From: Shewanella abyssi | GTDB taxonomy: Bacteria; Pseudomonadota; Gammaproteobacteria; Enterobacterales; Shewanellaceae | Length of the DNA: 64,000 bases | Reading direction: 5' to 3' | Assembly: GCF_023284025.1 (NCBI RefSeq) | Contig: NZ_JAKIKR010000009.1 | Coordinates: 1-64,000 of the forward strand | Part shown: positions 17,148 to 26,079 of the stretch, one piece after another | Numbering within the stretch: position 1 is the stretch's first letter | Layout: each line of letters begins with the position of its first letter | Position numbers and translations under genes: made by a program | The notes under the pieces: generated by a model | Told to the model about the DNA's origin: nothing | What the model saw: only the letters and a program-made list of their open reading frames with translations | Database searches by the model: none

Positions 17148-17612
17148 TTAATTAAGTCGCTGCAACCCCAGCTCTTGTCTTAACTGGTTTATCTGTTTGT
17201 TGGGAAATTGTCGATAATCCAAATACGGACAAAGATAAATGGCTTGCTGTGAGTGTTTTAATAAGGTGTCACATTCTGCGCTGATAACGATAAACTCTTC
17301 TATATTTAACTGCAAACCCTGTGCGCTTTCGTGGCCACATATAATGTGAACCTCTGACTCAGCATGCAAAGATGAAGCTGCAAAAGCAATAGACTCTTCA
17401 TGCTTTAATAACTGAATATCACGATACTGCCGCCAATCTTGGTCACTAACCATTATCTTTGCCATGATAGTCAGGATCTTTCGCCAATGGTTACCATTCA
17501 ATTCAATGAGTGATTGAATTGCATCTATATCCCGACAGCCCCAATTATTGGGCAGCTTCGGAGGGTTCGGGAGATAAAAGCAGCTACCAGCCCGTTCAGT
17601 TCCAATCATCAT
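17148..17612 (-). CDS. Conserved-type hypothetical protein (possibly DUF6942)
   Basis: This is a 154-residue soluble protein with no signal peptide or membrane helix. It begins with tandem Met codons (17612 and 17609). The central segment NGNHWRKILTIMAKIM and the C-terminal Tyr-rich CPYLDYRQFPNKQINQLR stretch recall a small gammaproteobacterial family of unknown function that I associate, with low confidence, with DUF6942. No catalytic motif is visible. It lies between nadE (convergent) and the alpha/beta hydrolase gene (divergent, about 110 bases apart). Confidence 0.55.
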   Translation of the reverse strand: MMIGTERAGSCFYLPNPPKLPNNWGCRDIDAIQSLIELNGNHWRKILTIMAKIMVSDQDWRQYRDIQLLKHEESIAFAASSLHAESEVHIICGHESAQGLQLNIEEFIVISAECDTLLKHSQQAIYLCPYLDYRQFPNKQINQLRQELGLQRLN

Positions 17613-17721
17613 GTTATCTATTTGTTTCGCGTTAAAAACAGTGTAAGTTAGCTTTATCGAGTGGGTATTCTATGTCGATTTATTTACTAATACCAATAAC
17701 TTAAATACGTGAGTTTGTTTG

Positions 17722-19164
17722 ATGATGAAATCCATTATTATTGGTTCAACTAAGCATTTAGCATTTGCCCTGTTTTATTCCTCAATCGGCACCTGTATCG
17801 CCTTAATCGTGGCTGCCGTTTGGTATTTAAACTCACGACCCGCATTGGATCTTTGGCATACCACCGAACTTGAGGCGCAATATCGGCAACAGCCGAGTGT
17901 CGTCAGCTTTAAAGACTACTTACGCTTGGAGGATAAACTATTCGCAGAGGTTGAGCGCAAGGTCAGCAGTAAGACAACTTCAGATTCTCTATCTGTGGTG
18001 AATCGTTACGTATCTGGCAGTTATTCCGATCCTAATAAGTGGCAGCGAAACTGGAATAGAAGTTTCGAATGGAAAAATGAGCATGCAAAATACGGCATTT
18101 TATTGCTGCATGGAATGTCAGATTCACCTTATGCGATGCAATATTTTGCAAAACATTATAAAGCATCGGCTCATGTGTTAGGACTTAGATTACCAGGCCA
18201 TGGCACATTGCCCTCGGGGCTCACCGATATAAAATGGCAAGACATGGCCGCTGCAGTTTCGATTGCTGTACGGCATATGCAACAGGTTATGCAGGATAAA
18301 CCACTCTATGTAGTGGGCTTTTCAACCGGTGCCGCGTTGGCACTTAATCATGAGTTAGAGAACCTAATGCAAGGCGATGCTAGTGACTTTTCAGGATTGG
18401 TGTTTGTCTCTCCAGCAATAGGGCTACCGCCCGTTGCTGCGGGTGCAAAGTGGCAGGCACGGCTAGGCCATTTTTTAGGGCTAGATAAGTTGAGCTGGAA
18501 TAGTATTCAAACCGAATACGATCCTTTTAAATACAGTTCATTTGCGGTTAATGCAGGGGATGTTGTCTATCAGCTTGCTAGTCGAAATGTTGAGTTACTA
18601 AATCAACTGGATAGTCAGTCATTAGCTCAATTAGCGCCAATGTTAACCTTTCAATCTTTGACCGATGACACTGTTGATACGATGGCAGTACTGTGTGATT
18701 TATATCTACAATTACCTGATAATAATCATGAATTAGTGATGTTCGATATTAATCGCACTCAAGTCAATTTAAGCCTAATGCCAACAGACCCTTTGTTACC
18801 CTATTTCGATTTAGTTGACACGACTGAATTTAACTTTGATTTTACGTTAATTGAAAACACCGGCGAGGAAAGGGGAGCGGTACAGGCAAGAAATCTTACC
18901 AATGGAACAGATATTGAAACTATCGCACAACATTGGCCTAAACAGGTTTATTCATTGTCTCATGTTGCCCTGCCATTTCCTGAAGCCGATGAACTCTATG
19001 GTCCGCATAGAATACACAATGGCAATAGAGTCCAAATAGGCGCCGGAGCTTCGAAGGGAGAGCGAGGCGTGCTTAGCGTTCCCCCAAGCGAAGTTCTTCG
19101 ACAAAAGTGGAATCCATTTTTTGGTTATATGTTGGATAAAATGGATGGTGTTATCACTGATTAA
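17722..19164 (+). CDS. Membrane-anchored alpha/beta hydrolase
   Basis: The product has 480 residues. An N-terminal membrane anchor (about 12-37) precedes an alpha/beta hydrolase fold. It has the oxyanion region LLLHGMSDSP, then LRLPGHGTLPSG, the nucleophile elbow GFSTG with Ser201, and a likely catalytic His late in the protein (SHVALPFPEAD). An Asp around the VDTMAVLCDLYLQLPD region could complete the triad. The anchor suggests it works at the periplasmic face of the inner membrane. Its substrate, perhaps a lipid or ester, is unknown. The 3' end overlaps the convergent diguanylate cyclase gene by 11 bases. Confidence 0.78.
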   Translation: MMKSIIIGSTKHLAFALFYSSIGTCIALIVAAVWYLNSRPALDLWHTTELEAQYRQQPSVVSFKDYLRLEDKLFAEVERKVSSKTTSDSLSVVNRYVSGSYSDPNKWQRNWNRSFEWKNEHAKYGILLLHGMSDSPYAMQYFAKHYKASAHVLGLRLPGHGTLPSGLTDIKWQDMAAAVSIAVRHMQQVMQDKPLYVVGFSTGAALALNHELENLMQGDASDFSGLVFVSPAIGLPPVAAGAKWQARLGHFLGLDKLSWNSIQTEYDPFKYSSFAVNAGDVVYQLASRNVELLNQLDSQSLAQLAPMLTFQSLTDDTVDTMAVLCDLYLQLPDNNHELVMFDINRTQVNLSLMPTDPLLPYFDLVDTTEFNFDFTLIENTGEERGAVQARNLTNGTDIETIAQHWPKQVYSLSHVALPFPEADELYGPHRIHNGNRVQIGAGASKGERGVLSVPPSEVLRQKWNPFFGYMLDKMDGVITD

Positions 19165-21343
19165 ACTCGTTCTTAGTTGCCTTGTCTAACAAGGTGGTAA
19201 ACACTAATTGGTTTCGGCCTTCATGTTTAGCGCTGTACAAATTGATATCAGCTTGCTTTATCCAGTCTTCAAGTGCATCACTGTAAGTACCATTAGCGAT
19301 AACGGCTCCAATACTTGTCGTTACATTGAAATGGGCTGTTTTATCAGTACTTTCAATGACGGTGTTGGCGAGTCTTAGTTTGAAATTCTCAAGATGAGAT
19401 TCTATTTTTAATGCGTTACACAGGGGCATAATGACGAGGAACTCCTCACCACCGTAACGGACGATAATATCTCCATCCCTTTTAAAATCATCTTTTAGTA
19501 GTTTAGCAACGGTCTTAAGCGTCGCATCGCCACTCAAATGTCCATAAGTATCATTAATGTGCTTAAACCTGTCGAGATCTAATATGGCAATCGCAATGAC
19601 TTCATCTGTTCTTTGACAGCTTTCTTGGATGACTGAAAATTTATCTTCAGCATAACGGCGGTTATAAAGCCCGGTGAGTGAGTCTTTTTCAGCAAGTGTC
19701 TTTAACTGAATATTCGCTTGCTCTAATTCAAATGTTCTTAACGCTACTTTTTCTTCTAAGGCTAATTGGTAGCCTATGAGCTGCTTTTTACTTTGCTTAA
19801 GACGCATATAGAGAGAGTAGATCTCTTTCGGCGAGTCGTCATCAATGCCATAGTCATTATTGCTATTTTTATTTGAGGTACTGAATTTGTTGGCTATTTC
19901 CTCTAGAGGCCGGGTTAATCTGGCGCTGATAACCCGAGTAATAAGAAAGGTAATTAGCAGCGAGATGATCAGTATGGCAAAGGTTGCGATATACATGTTT
20001 TCGACTAACAACACTAAAGGCCTAAAAGGGTTTAGCACGTACAGTTTCCAATTGTTCTCAAGCTTGAAGGATGCAAATACATATTCAGGCGCCATGTTCT
20101 CCTGATCAAGAATGTTTAGCATCGGCAACGGACTCGTATAATCAGGACTGTTTTGTGAATAGCTAAATTCTGACAGTGGAGCGATACTCAGTTCTGGTGA
20201 AGCAAATATAACCCTATTTTTGCTGTCAACCAGTACGATAGATTGATTTTTAAAGACTTTATTAGTTTTGTCTATCTCTTTGAACTTACTTAGATCAAGT
20301 GAACCTTCAATAATTCCGACAGGATGGTATGCATTATCAGCGGCATAAATAGGGGCACTGATAGCAACAATAGGATCGTTACCAAAACCTCGACCTAAAA
20401 AGACCGGCGATATGAAATTTTGTTGGTTTACAAAAGCTTCAATAAAGTAATCCCTATCAATAATACTGAGCGTAGCCTCATTATCGCTACGGCCACTTAA
20501 TCGTGAAACTGGGCTGGCTCCTTTGATATTACCTTGTTCGTTGGCTATTAGCATAGTGATAAAGCCCGGGTACATCTGGTGCAATTTCGACAGCGATAGT
20601 TGCTGCTGAGCTAAAGTAGCCTCTCTTAAACTTAAGCCACTCGCAGCAGTGCTTAAGGCTTGAACATGAGTATCGATATAGGCTTGAGCCAATGTGCCCA
20701 GCTGCTGTGCCGATTCTTTTATATTTTCGCTTAATAAGGCTTGATAGCGATGAATAAACTGATTATTAAACAGTAGTGCAGCTAAAAGCAGCGCTAAGGA
20801 GATGACCAGAGTAAATGCGTAGGTTAGCTGCGCACTAAACGTGCGTCGTTGCTTGTTCTTTGCTTTTGGTTGAAAACTCCAAAATGAGGGGGTTAAGATA
20901 ACCAGTAAGGACGCTATTCCAGCATAAAAGACACCATTAATGGCTTGTTTCAGGATGATGAACGGCAGGTGACTACTGGGTAAATTGGTATTGAGTATTA
21001 CATACAGGTAAAACAGTGGCATCCCAATAGTGATCCAAAAAACAATACTTGCGTAGAGTGAGTAAATACCTTTTCGTCTTGCTAAGCCTAGGAATATTGC
21101 TTCAATTGGAAACAGTAAATAAACATGCGAACTATCCCACGCTATAAATAACCCTGACACGGTGATCATCGCTGTATAGAGCGCATACCATGGGCCAAAT
21201 AAGATGGCACAGATCACGTAACAGGCGTTACCCAGAATAAGTTGTATATTGGCGAATAAAGGCGATGGATCGAGGTTAATTATTAGGCCAACTAATCCCA
21301 ATATGGATGCGATGAGGATTTTTTTCTGTTTGATTATGTCCAA
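19154..21343 (-). CDS. Membrane diguanylate cyclase with dCache-type sensor
   Basis: The product has 729 residues. A cluster of about five N-terminal membrane helices (6-165) precedes another helix (about 175-195). A periplasmic double-Cache-like sensor (about 200-440), a membrane helix (about 450-470), a HAMP-like segment and a coiled coil follow. The GGDEF domain contains RYGGEEF (GGEEF at 631-635). The inhibitory I-site RxxD is present as RDGD at 622-625, five residues before GGEEF. It should make c-di-GMP from GTP and be feedback-inhibited. The start is TTG at 21343 with AAAGG upstream, and no nearby ATG fits. The extra N-terminal helices are MASE-like. Confidence 0.85.
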   Translation of the reverse strand: MDIIKQKKILIASILGLVGLIINLDPSPLFANIQLILGNACYVICAILFGPWYALYTAMITVSGLFIAWDSSHVYLLFPIEAIFLGLARRKGIYSLYASIVFWITIGMPLFYLYVILNTNLPSSHLPFIILKQAINGVFYAGIASLLVILTPSFWSFQPKAKNKQRRTFSAQLTYAFTLVISLALLLAALLFNNQFIHRYQALLSENIKESAQQLGTLAQAYIDTHVQALSTAASGLSLREATLAQQQLSLSKLHQMYPGFITMLIANEQGNIKGASPVSRLSGRSDNEATLSIIDRDYFIEAFVNQQNFISPVFLGRGFGNDPIVAISAPIYAADNAYHPVGIIEGSLDLSKFKEIDKTNKVFKNQSIVLVDSKNRVIFASPELSIAPLSEFSYSQNSPDYTSPLPMLNILDQENMAPEYVFASFKLENNWKLYVLNPFRPLVLLVENMYIATFAILIISLLITFLITRVISARLTRPLEEIANKFSTSNKNSNNDYGIDDDSPKEIYSLYMRLKQSKKQLIGYQLALEEKVALRTFELEQANIQLKTLAEKDSLTGLYNRRYAEDKFSVIQESCQRTDEVIAIAILDLDRFKHINDTYGHLSGDATLKTVAKLLKDDFKRDGDIIVRYGGEEFLVIMPLCNALKIESHLENFKLRLANTVIESTDKTAHFNVTTSIGAVIANGTYSDALEDWIKQADINLYSAKHEGRNQLVFTTLLDKATKNEFNQ

Positions 21344-21796
21344 AAGCGAAACCTTTGATTTAACAAAACGAGAGCTGCAAGCTGGTTATTTTATTATTAG
21401 CGCTGACATTTACAATCTATTAACTTTTCTCATGGATAGCAACTATTAAGAACTCACTTAACATGATTATGATGTATTTGTTGTGCGATAAATATGGGTC
21501 TTTTAAAATTTAGGATATTTGAATTGTCAATCAGTTGACTTTAGCATTGCCTAATGTTTGACCTGTGTATACAAGATCTAGTTCACAGCATCGATATCTA
21601 GTCATTCATCTATTCATGAAAAAGGTGTTTTTTAAGACTCAGTTAATGTTAATTCATATGATGTTAACTATAGATTTAGGTAGTTTTAGTCTTTATCTTT
21701 CAATGGACTTTAGCTGGTGGGATTTTTTACATGCATCTTAAATTGAGTGTAATAGACAGAATTTAAGTGCAACAACTCCGTGATCAAGGAACCGTT
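21344..21796. other. Long intergenic region between the diguanylate cyclase and mini-cytochrome genes
   Basis: No gene is supported in these 453 bases. The only structured site noticed is the dyad GTCAA-TCAG-TTGAC at 21526-21539. The region must carry the promoters of both flanking divergent genes. Confidence 0.5.
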
Positions 21797-22021
21797 ATGA
21801 AATATTTATCGATGTTCGCAGTGCTGGCTTTTTCTGCTTCAGCTATGGCTGTAGATTGCAGCGATTGCCACGAAACAATTGATGTCGCTGCTCACACTGA
21901 AATGGAAGCGACAATCAATACTTGCAACGATTGTCATGATATGGCCAGTGCGCATGAGTTAGATACTGAGCTCCACACTGTCGATTTAACAATTCAAGAG
22001 TGTGCTGATTGTCACGACTAA
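21797..22021 (+). CDS. Miniature periplasmic triheme c-type cytochrome
   Basis: From the ATG at 21797 (AAGGA box about 6 nt upstream) the product has 74 residues with a signal peptide cut after AMA (about residue 18). The mature 56 residues hold three CXXCH heme-binding sites: CSDCH (21-25), CNDCH (43-47) and CADCH (69-73). They also hold exactly three other histidines (H33, H53, H60), so all three hemes could be bis-His ligated. It is strongly acidic. It is shorter than the roughly 70-residue triheme cytochromes of the PpcA type and than Shewanella tetraheme CctA. The likely role is periplasmic electron transfer. Single gene with its own terminator. Confidence 0.85.
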   Translation: MKYLSMFAVLAFSASAMAVDCSDCHETIDVAAHTEMEATINTCNDCHDMASAHELDTELHTVDLTIQECADCHD

Positions 22022-22046
22022 TGGCATAGTACCTGTTGAGCACCTA

Positions 22047-22079
22047 ATAAAAAAGCCAGCTTTTCAGCTGGCTTTTTTA
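22047..22079. terminator. Bidirectional terminator between the mini-cytochrome gene and tRNA-Pro
   Basis: AAAAAAGCCAGC and GCTGGCTTTTTT form a stem around TTTTCA. It can end the cytochrome transcript on one strand and the tRNA on the other. Confidence 0.9.
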
Positions 22080-22087
22080 TGAGTATT

Positions 22088-22164
22088 TGGTCGGGATAAC
22101 AGGATTTGAACCTGTGATCTCTTGTCCCCCAGACAAGCGCCCTACCGAACTAGGCCATATCCCG
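22088..22164 (-). tRNA. tRNA-Pro, anticodon GGG
   Basis: The 77-base minus-strand sequence starts CGGGATA and ends TATCCCG-A-CCA, so the CCA is encoded (22088-22090). The anticodon stem CTTGT/ACAAG encloses the loop CTGGGGG, giving anticodon GGG at 22128-22130. The T-arm contains GGTTCAAATCC. A short open frame on the opposite strand across it is spurious. Confidence 0.96.
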
Positions 22165-22298
22165 AATTACTCTGCAGAACCCATTGTAAACAGGGGGAGT
22201 TCTGAAGAGCAAGCACTGTATCAAGTCATAATAGTGAGTGCAAGCGCTTCCGCCGAGTCATTGTTTTGTTTGGCTAGTTTATGCTCTCTTTAGCTTTG

Positions 22299-24083
22299 TT
22301 AATGAATATAAAAGCGTCTTCCTTCGCGCATCACTTCAATTAACTCTGGTGCGCTCATTTTCTTTCTAAGACGTTTATTATATTCAATATCGTAAATTCG
22401 ATATTTACCGTGACGATCAATGGTCGTTATTTCAGATTCTTGGTAAATGGCAAAAATACGGTGATCGCCAGTATAGATCCATGATGTATCGCTAGGCTGC
22501 ATAAGACTGCTACCTGCACTAAAATCAGCGGCAGGGTTAGTACAACCCATTGCTTGGGTCATTAACGTCGGCACAAGGGCATTGTGAGTCGTTCGGTAAT
22601 TGATACGCCTAGCAGCCCGCTGGTTTGGCCAATGAATAACCATGGGCACTTGAACACTGTCGGGCGACATATTGACTCTGGCTTCAGTCGGATTACTGGT
22701 AAACATTTTGCCGCTTACCCCGGTAATGACAACTAAGGTATTTTCAGGTAGGTCGGTTAATATTTTTCCTAGCTGGGTATCGATAAAGTTCAAAGATTGA
22801 CGGTATTGATTGAACAATACTTTTTGAGCCGGCTTAAGTGCCTTGTCAGCTTTTACCGTTTTAATCCCTAAGAAACCGATAGGGGTGTCGTAGCTATCTG
22901 GTGATTTTAGGTTTAATAACGTAAACCAAGGCTTTGTTGATGCCTGAGTCCATTGATGCCAACGGTCAATTGAGCTTAGGTCTGAGCGGGCGTAGCTATC
23001 TTGTTCTGGGGCATTAATACGTTCAAAGTCATTAAAAATGGCTTGAGGACGAGCAATAGTATCGACAGTGGTAAACAAACCTAATTGATAACCGTCGGCG
23101 ATGAGCTCTTGGGTTAATACCGGGCTTTCATAGTGCAGGTCTATCGCATTCATATAGCTGCCTTGTAAGCCATAGAGTAAGCTAAACATACCGCTGCTAA
23201 ACTGATTTCCGCCGCTGAAGTGCTGCTGAAAAGATTGATTTTGAGCTGCATAGGCCGTCAACACCGGCATGGTTGAGTTATCAACTAGCTTGGCTTGCAA
23301 GCTGTCAATGGCAATAACTAAAATATTAGGCTTATCATCTGCCAAGCACTGCATTGGCGATAGCGGATATTTAAGGCTGGCTTTAGGCCTAGTTTGCGCT
23401 TGATGGACTTGAGTGTTATCGATGCCATAACTTTCCATAAAGCTTCTTGCTGTAGCAGGGTAGGATAACGGATATGCATCATCAAACTGCGTTATTTCAG
23501 TCACCTCATTCGCATCTCCCCAAATATGGATAAGATGGCTGGCAACAAAGCATAAGCCTACGACCACGACAACTTTATTGCCGTAGTTACGTTTACGAAT
23601 TTTCTCGATTCGCTTCCATAAATAATTAGCGAGAGTGAGCTCAAGCGCTAAAATACCAATAGGGGTAATAATATAGGAGGTGCCTTGCAGTAGTCCGTTG
23701 AGGTCAGTCCAGGCTAAGTCAAATACGAAAGGACTGAGGTGCAGTCCGTAATCGTCATAAATAATGGTGTCGTAAAGCAGAGCGCATAAGCTTAATGTCG
23801 CGACAACAGCGGCATAGCCCCTGAGGATCTTAGAATAAGGTAGCAACAAGGTGACAGGGAAAATGAGCACCAGGTAGACCATGAAAGCGAGAAAGCTAAA
23901 GTGACCAATGGTACTCAATGCTAGATAAACGGAGCCAATAATCGATTCGGGAAAACCGACAGTGTCGAGATACCGATAACCAACGATAATGGCGAGTAAG
24001 CCATTAATGAAAGCAAACCAATGCCCCCAACTTACTAAGCGTGAAACTCGATCTCGTCCTATCTGTTTTTGTCGCTCAACCAT
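22299..24083 (-). CDS. yejM: Inner-membrane envelope protein YejM (PbgA/LapC), DUF3413 plus sulfatase-like domain
   Basis: The 594-residue protein has five membrane helices in the first about 190 residues (DUF3413) and a periplasmic alkaline-phosphatase/sulfatase superfamily domain. That domain starts at ILVIAIDSLQAKL and contains LLYGLQGSYMNAIDL. E. coli YejM is essential and controls LPS synthesis by modulating LapB-FtsH degradation of LpxC, binding lipid A at the membrane surface. The residue equivalent to the catalytic nucleophile of hydrolases was not confirmed. It lies downstream of yejL on the same strand, 84 bases apart, as in other Shewanella/E. coli-type yej loci. Confidence 0.92.
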   Translation of the reverse strand: MVERQKQIGRDRVSRLVSWGHWFAFINGLLAIIVGYRYLDTVGFPESIIGSVYLALSTIGHFSFLAFMVYLVLIFPVTLLLPYSKILRGYAAVVATLSLCALLYDTIIYDDYGLHLSPFVFDLAWTDLNGLLQGTSYIITPIGILALELTLANYLWKRIEKIRKRNYGNKVVVVVGLCFVASHLIHIWGDANEVTEITQFDDAYPLSYPATARSFMESYGIDNTQVHQAQTRPKASLKYPLSPMQCLADDKPNILVIAIDSLQAKLVDNSTMPVLTAYAAQNQSFQQHFSGGNQFSSGMFSLLYGLQGSYMNAIDLHYESPVLTQELIADGYQLGLFTTVDTIARPQAIFNDFERINAPEQDSYARSDLSSIDRWHQWTQASTKPWFTLLNLKSPDSYDTPIGFLGIKTVKADKALKPAQKVLFNQYRQSLNFIDTQLGKILTDLPENTLVVITGVSGKMFTSNPTEARVNMSPDSVQVPMVIHWPNQRAARRINYRTTHNALVPTLMTQAMGCTNPAADFSAGSSLMQPSDTSWIYTGDHRIFAIYQESEITTIDRHGKYRIYDIEYNKRLRKKMSAPELIEVMREGRRFYIH

Positions 24084-24167
24084 GTTGACCCATTATTCTC
24101 TTACATGCGGTTAATGGGTTTAATCACTATGGTTAAACCCTTACTCAATGTGGTTCTTACACTTATC

Positions 24168-24386
24168 TTAGCTATTTTTCACTGACTGCGATAATGCTTT
24201 GGCAAACTGCTCAGTCACAACGGTGCGCGATTCAGCGGGTACTTTGTTTTGCAACAAATGTGTAACGCAATTGCCTAACACCATCAGACTTAAGTCTGTT
24301 GGTGATTGATGCTTCTCTAATACTGCTAAAAGTTCAGCAATGATAGATTCAACTTGTGTGTTTGAATATTTTGATTTGATAGCCAT
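24168..24386 (-). CDS. yejL: UPF0352 protein YejL
   Basis: The 72-residue soluble protein matches the length and helical pattern of YejL: MAIKSKYSNTQVESII, then LLAVLEKH, LSLMVLGNCVTHLL and the closing QFAKALSQSV. The function is unknown; the family is a small helical dimer. It precedes yejM in the same orientation and is divergent from yejK. This conserved yejK-yejL-yejM arrangement supports the call. Confidence 0.9.
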   Translation of the reverse strand: MAIKSKYSNTQVESIIAELLAVLEKHQSPTDLSLMVLGNCVTHLLQNKVPAESRTVVTEQFAKALSQSVKNS

Positions 24387-24808
24387 AATTGAAACCGTTC
24401 ACTTTAAATCCTGATTAACGGCATATAATAACGGATTTTTTCAATAAGCTCTGCACTTTTTAGCGTTGGGCGAGTGCTTTTATCATTTATCACATCGATG
24501 ACGTGAGTAAAGTCGTGCTTGCAGATTATTCTCAACATAACGGTTAACAGCGTCATAGGTAAAGAGTATTGTTCTCAACCGCATCGGTAAGCCTCTTTTA
24601 TTGTCTTTAATTACCCTGCTGTTTTATCGCGAAAGGTTACAGTCTTAGCCACCATTTTTCGTATGAATTTATGGTTTTTGTCTGCTATGATATCTGCCAT
24701 TACGTTTGCAGCACACTCGATGATTTATCATCGCTGTGGTGGCAAACTATTTATCTTCAGAGCTGACGACTAGGCTATGGCTCTTAAGCAACTTTCTATC
24801 GAGGCTCA
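24387..24808. other. Intergenic region between yejL and yejK
   Basis: No gene is seen in these 422 bases. A small palindrome CGATGAT-TT-ATCATCG lies at 24718-24733, and a possible -10 element TATGAT lies near 24686. Promoters for both divergent genes must be here. Confidence 0.45.
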
Positions 24809-25837
24809 ATGAGTATTAACGTCGAACAAGCAATTATCCATGCCATTTCTCAAGATGGAGAAGGCCAGCTCAGCTGTCGCTTACGCCCACAACCGCTGCT
24901 AAACAGTCAAGCCGTTGAGACCATGCTAGATGAACTCCATCACACCTACACAAGCAAGCCTGGTAAAGGCTTTGGCCACTTTGGCATAAACGGTGAAGAT
25001 GGTGAAGCTAACACCCAGTTTGAAAATGCACTAACTCAGTATCGTAGTAACGAACTGGGCTTTGTTGAGTTTTCGGGTATAGCAGGTAAATTATTGCAAG
25101 AAGAGTTAGCCAAGTATGACTTTAGTACCGGCGGGTTTCTATTACTGTCATGTTATACCTATATGACCAGTGAGTACCTTTTTGTGTCGCTGCTCAATGC
25201 TAAATCATCGATGACAGTTTTAGATGATATGGAGTTAACCCAAAATACCCATCTTGATCTCAACAATGTGCAACTTGCTGCACGTATTGATTTAACGGAA
25301 TGGCAAGCCGATCCCGACTCAAAAAAATACATCTCTTTCGTACGTGGACGAGCGGGCCGTAAAGTGGCTGATTTTTTCCTCGATTTCATGGGCTGCGTAG
25401 AAGGGATCAATACCAAGGCGCAAAATAAATCATTATTAAATGCTGTTGAAGATTTTGTTGGCGGCAGTGAATTGAGCAAAGATGAGCGCCAAGTAGCGCG
25501 TGAACGCGTGTTTGATTACTGTACCGAACGTTGTGACGAAGGGGCCGACATTCACATTAAAGATCTCGCCGACGAGTTAGCAGACCAAGGCATGGATTCA
25601 TTCTATGACTTTGCTCAAGGTGGCAGCTATGAGCTTGAAGAGGAGTTCCCTGGAGACAAGCCAACACTGCGTCAGTTGAAGAAGTTCTCTGGTACCGGCG
25701 GCGGCGTAACCTTAAGTTTTGATGGTCAACACCTTGGTGAAAGGGTGATTTATGACCCGGTGTCAGACAGTATTATCATCAAAGGCGTGCCTGCAAACCT
25801 TAAAGATCAACTGGATCGCCGTTTAAAAAGCGAATAG
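24809..25837 (+). CDS. yejK: Nucleoid-associated protein YejK (NdpA)
   Basis: The 342-residue product matches YejK in length and has the family pattern. The N-terminus is [14 protein letters not shown], the middle contains [21 protein letters not shown], and the C-terminal region ends [16 protein letters not shown]. coli YejK binds the nucleoid and stimulates topoisomerase IV. It is divergent from yejL-yejM and is followed by a terminator. No unusual features are seen. Confidence 0.93.
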   Translation: MSINVEQAIIHAISQDGEGQLSCRLRPQPLLNSQAVETMLDELHHTYTSKPGKGFGHFGINGEDGEANTQFENALTQYRSNELGFVEFSGIAGKLLQEELAKYDFSTGGFLLLSCYTYMTSEYLFVSLLNAKSSMTVLDDMELTQNTHLDLNNVQLAARIDLTEWQADPDSKKYISFVRGRAGRKVADFFLDFMGCVEGINTKAQNKSLLNAVEDFVGGSELSKDERQVARERVFDYCTERCDEGADIHIKDLADELADQGMDSFYDFAQGGSYELEEEFPGDKPTLRQLKKFSGTGGGVTLSFDGQHLGERVIYDPVSDSIIIKGVPANLKDQLDRRLKSE

Positions 25838-25865
25838 TAACTAGTCATCCAACGCTATTGAGTTT

Positions 25866-25895
25866 AAGCCGAGTGTTTTGTCACTCGGCTTTTTT
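25866..25895 (+). terminator. Terminator of yejK
   Basis: AAGCCGAGTG and CACTCGGCTT pair over a TTTTGT loop and are followed by a T-run. Confidence 0.9.
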
Positions 25896-25943
25896 ATCTC
25901 TGCAGCTCAATAATACCAATGATTAGGCTTAAAATGGTCGAAT

Positions 25944-25962
25944 AATAATGCTTATCATTGTA
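25944..25962. promoter_or_regulatory. Fur-box-like sequence
   Basis: AATAATGCTTATCATTGTA agrees with the consensus Fur box GATAATGATAATCATTATC at 14 of 19 positions by direct count, including the central ATCATT half. It lies about 120 bases before the pterin-synthase-like gene, with a hairpin in between. Confidence 0.45.
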
Positions 25963-25984
25963 AGCTACAGAAATTATGAAAAGG

Positions 25985-26005
25985 GCCGCTAAAAAGCGGC
26001 TTTTT
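25985..26005 (+). terminator. Short terminator-like hairpin before the pterin-synthase-like gene
   Basis: GCCGCT-AAAA-AGCGGC is followed by TTTTT. It lies upstream of a gene and downstream of a Fur-box-like site, so it could be an attenuator or the end of a very short transcript. Confidence 0.6.
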
Positions 26006-26079
26006 ACCTGTTTTTACATCCTGCAGCCATCGCTGCCTGGACTGTGCAAGGTAGACTGTTTTTCTACCTAGGAGCTTAA

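Noticed and set aside
22087..22293. A 68-codon open frame running over the tRNA-Pro on the opposite strand
   Set aside because: It is antisense to a complete tRNA and its translation (beginning MVGITGFEPVISC) is the well-known kind of spurious protein produced by tRNA antisense frames.
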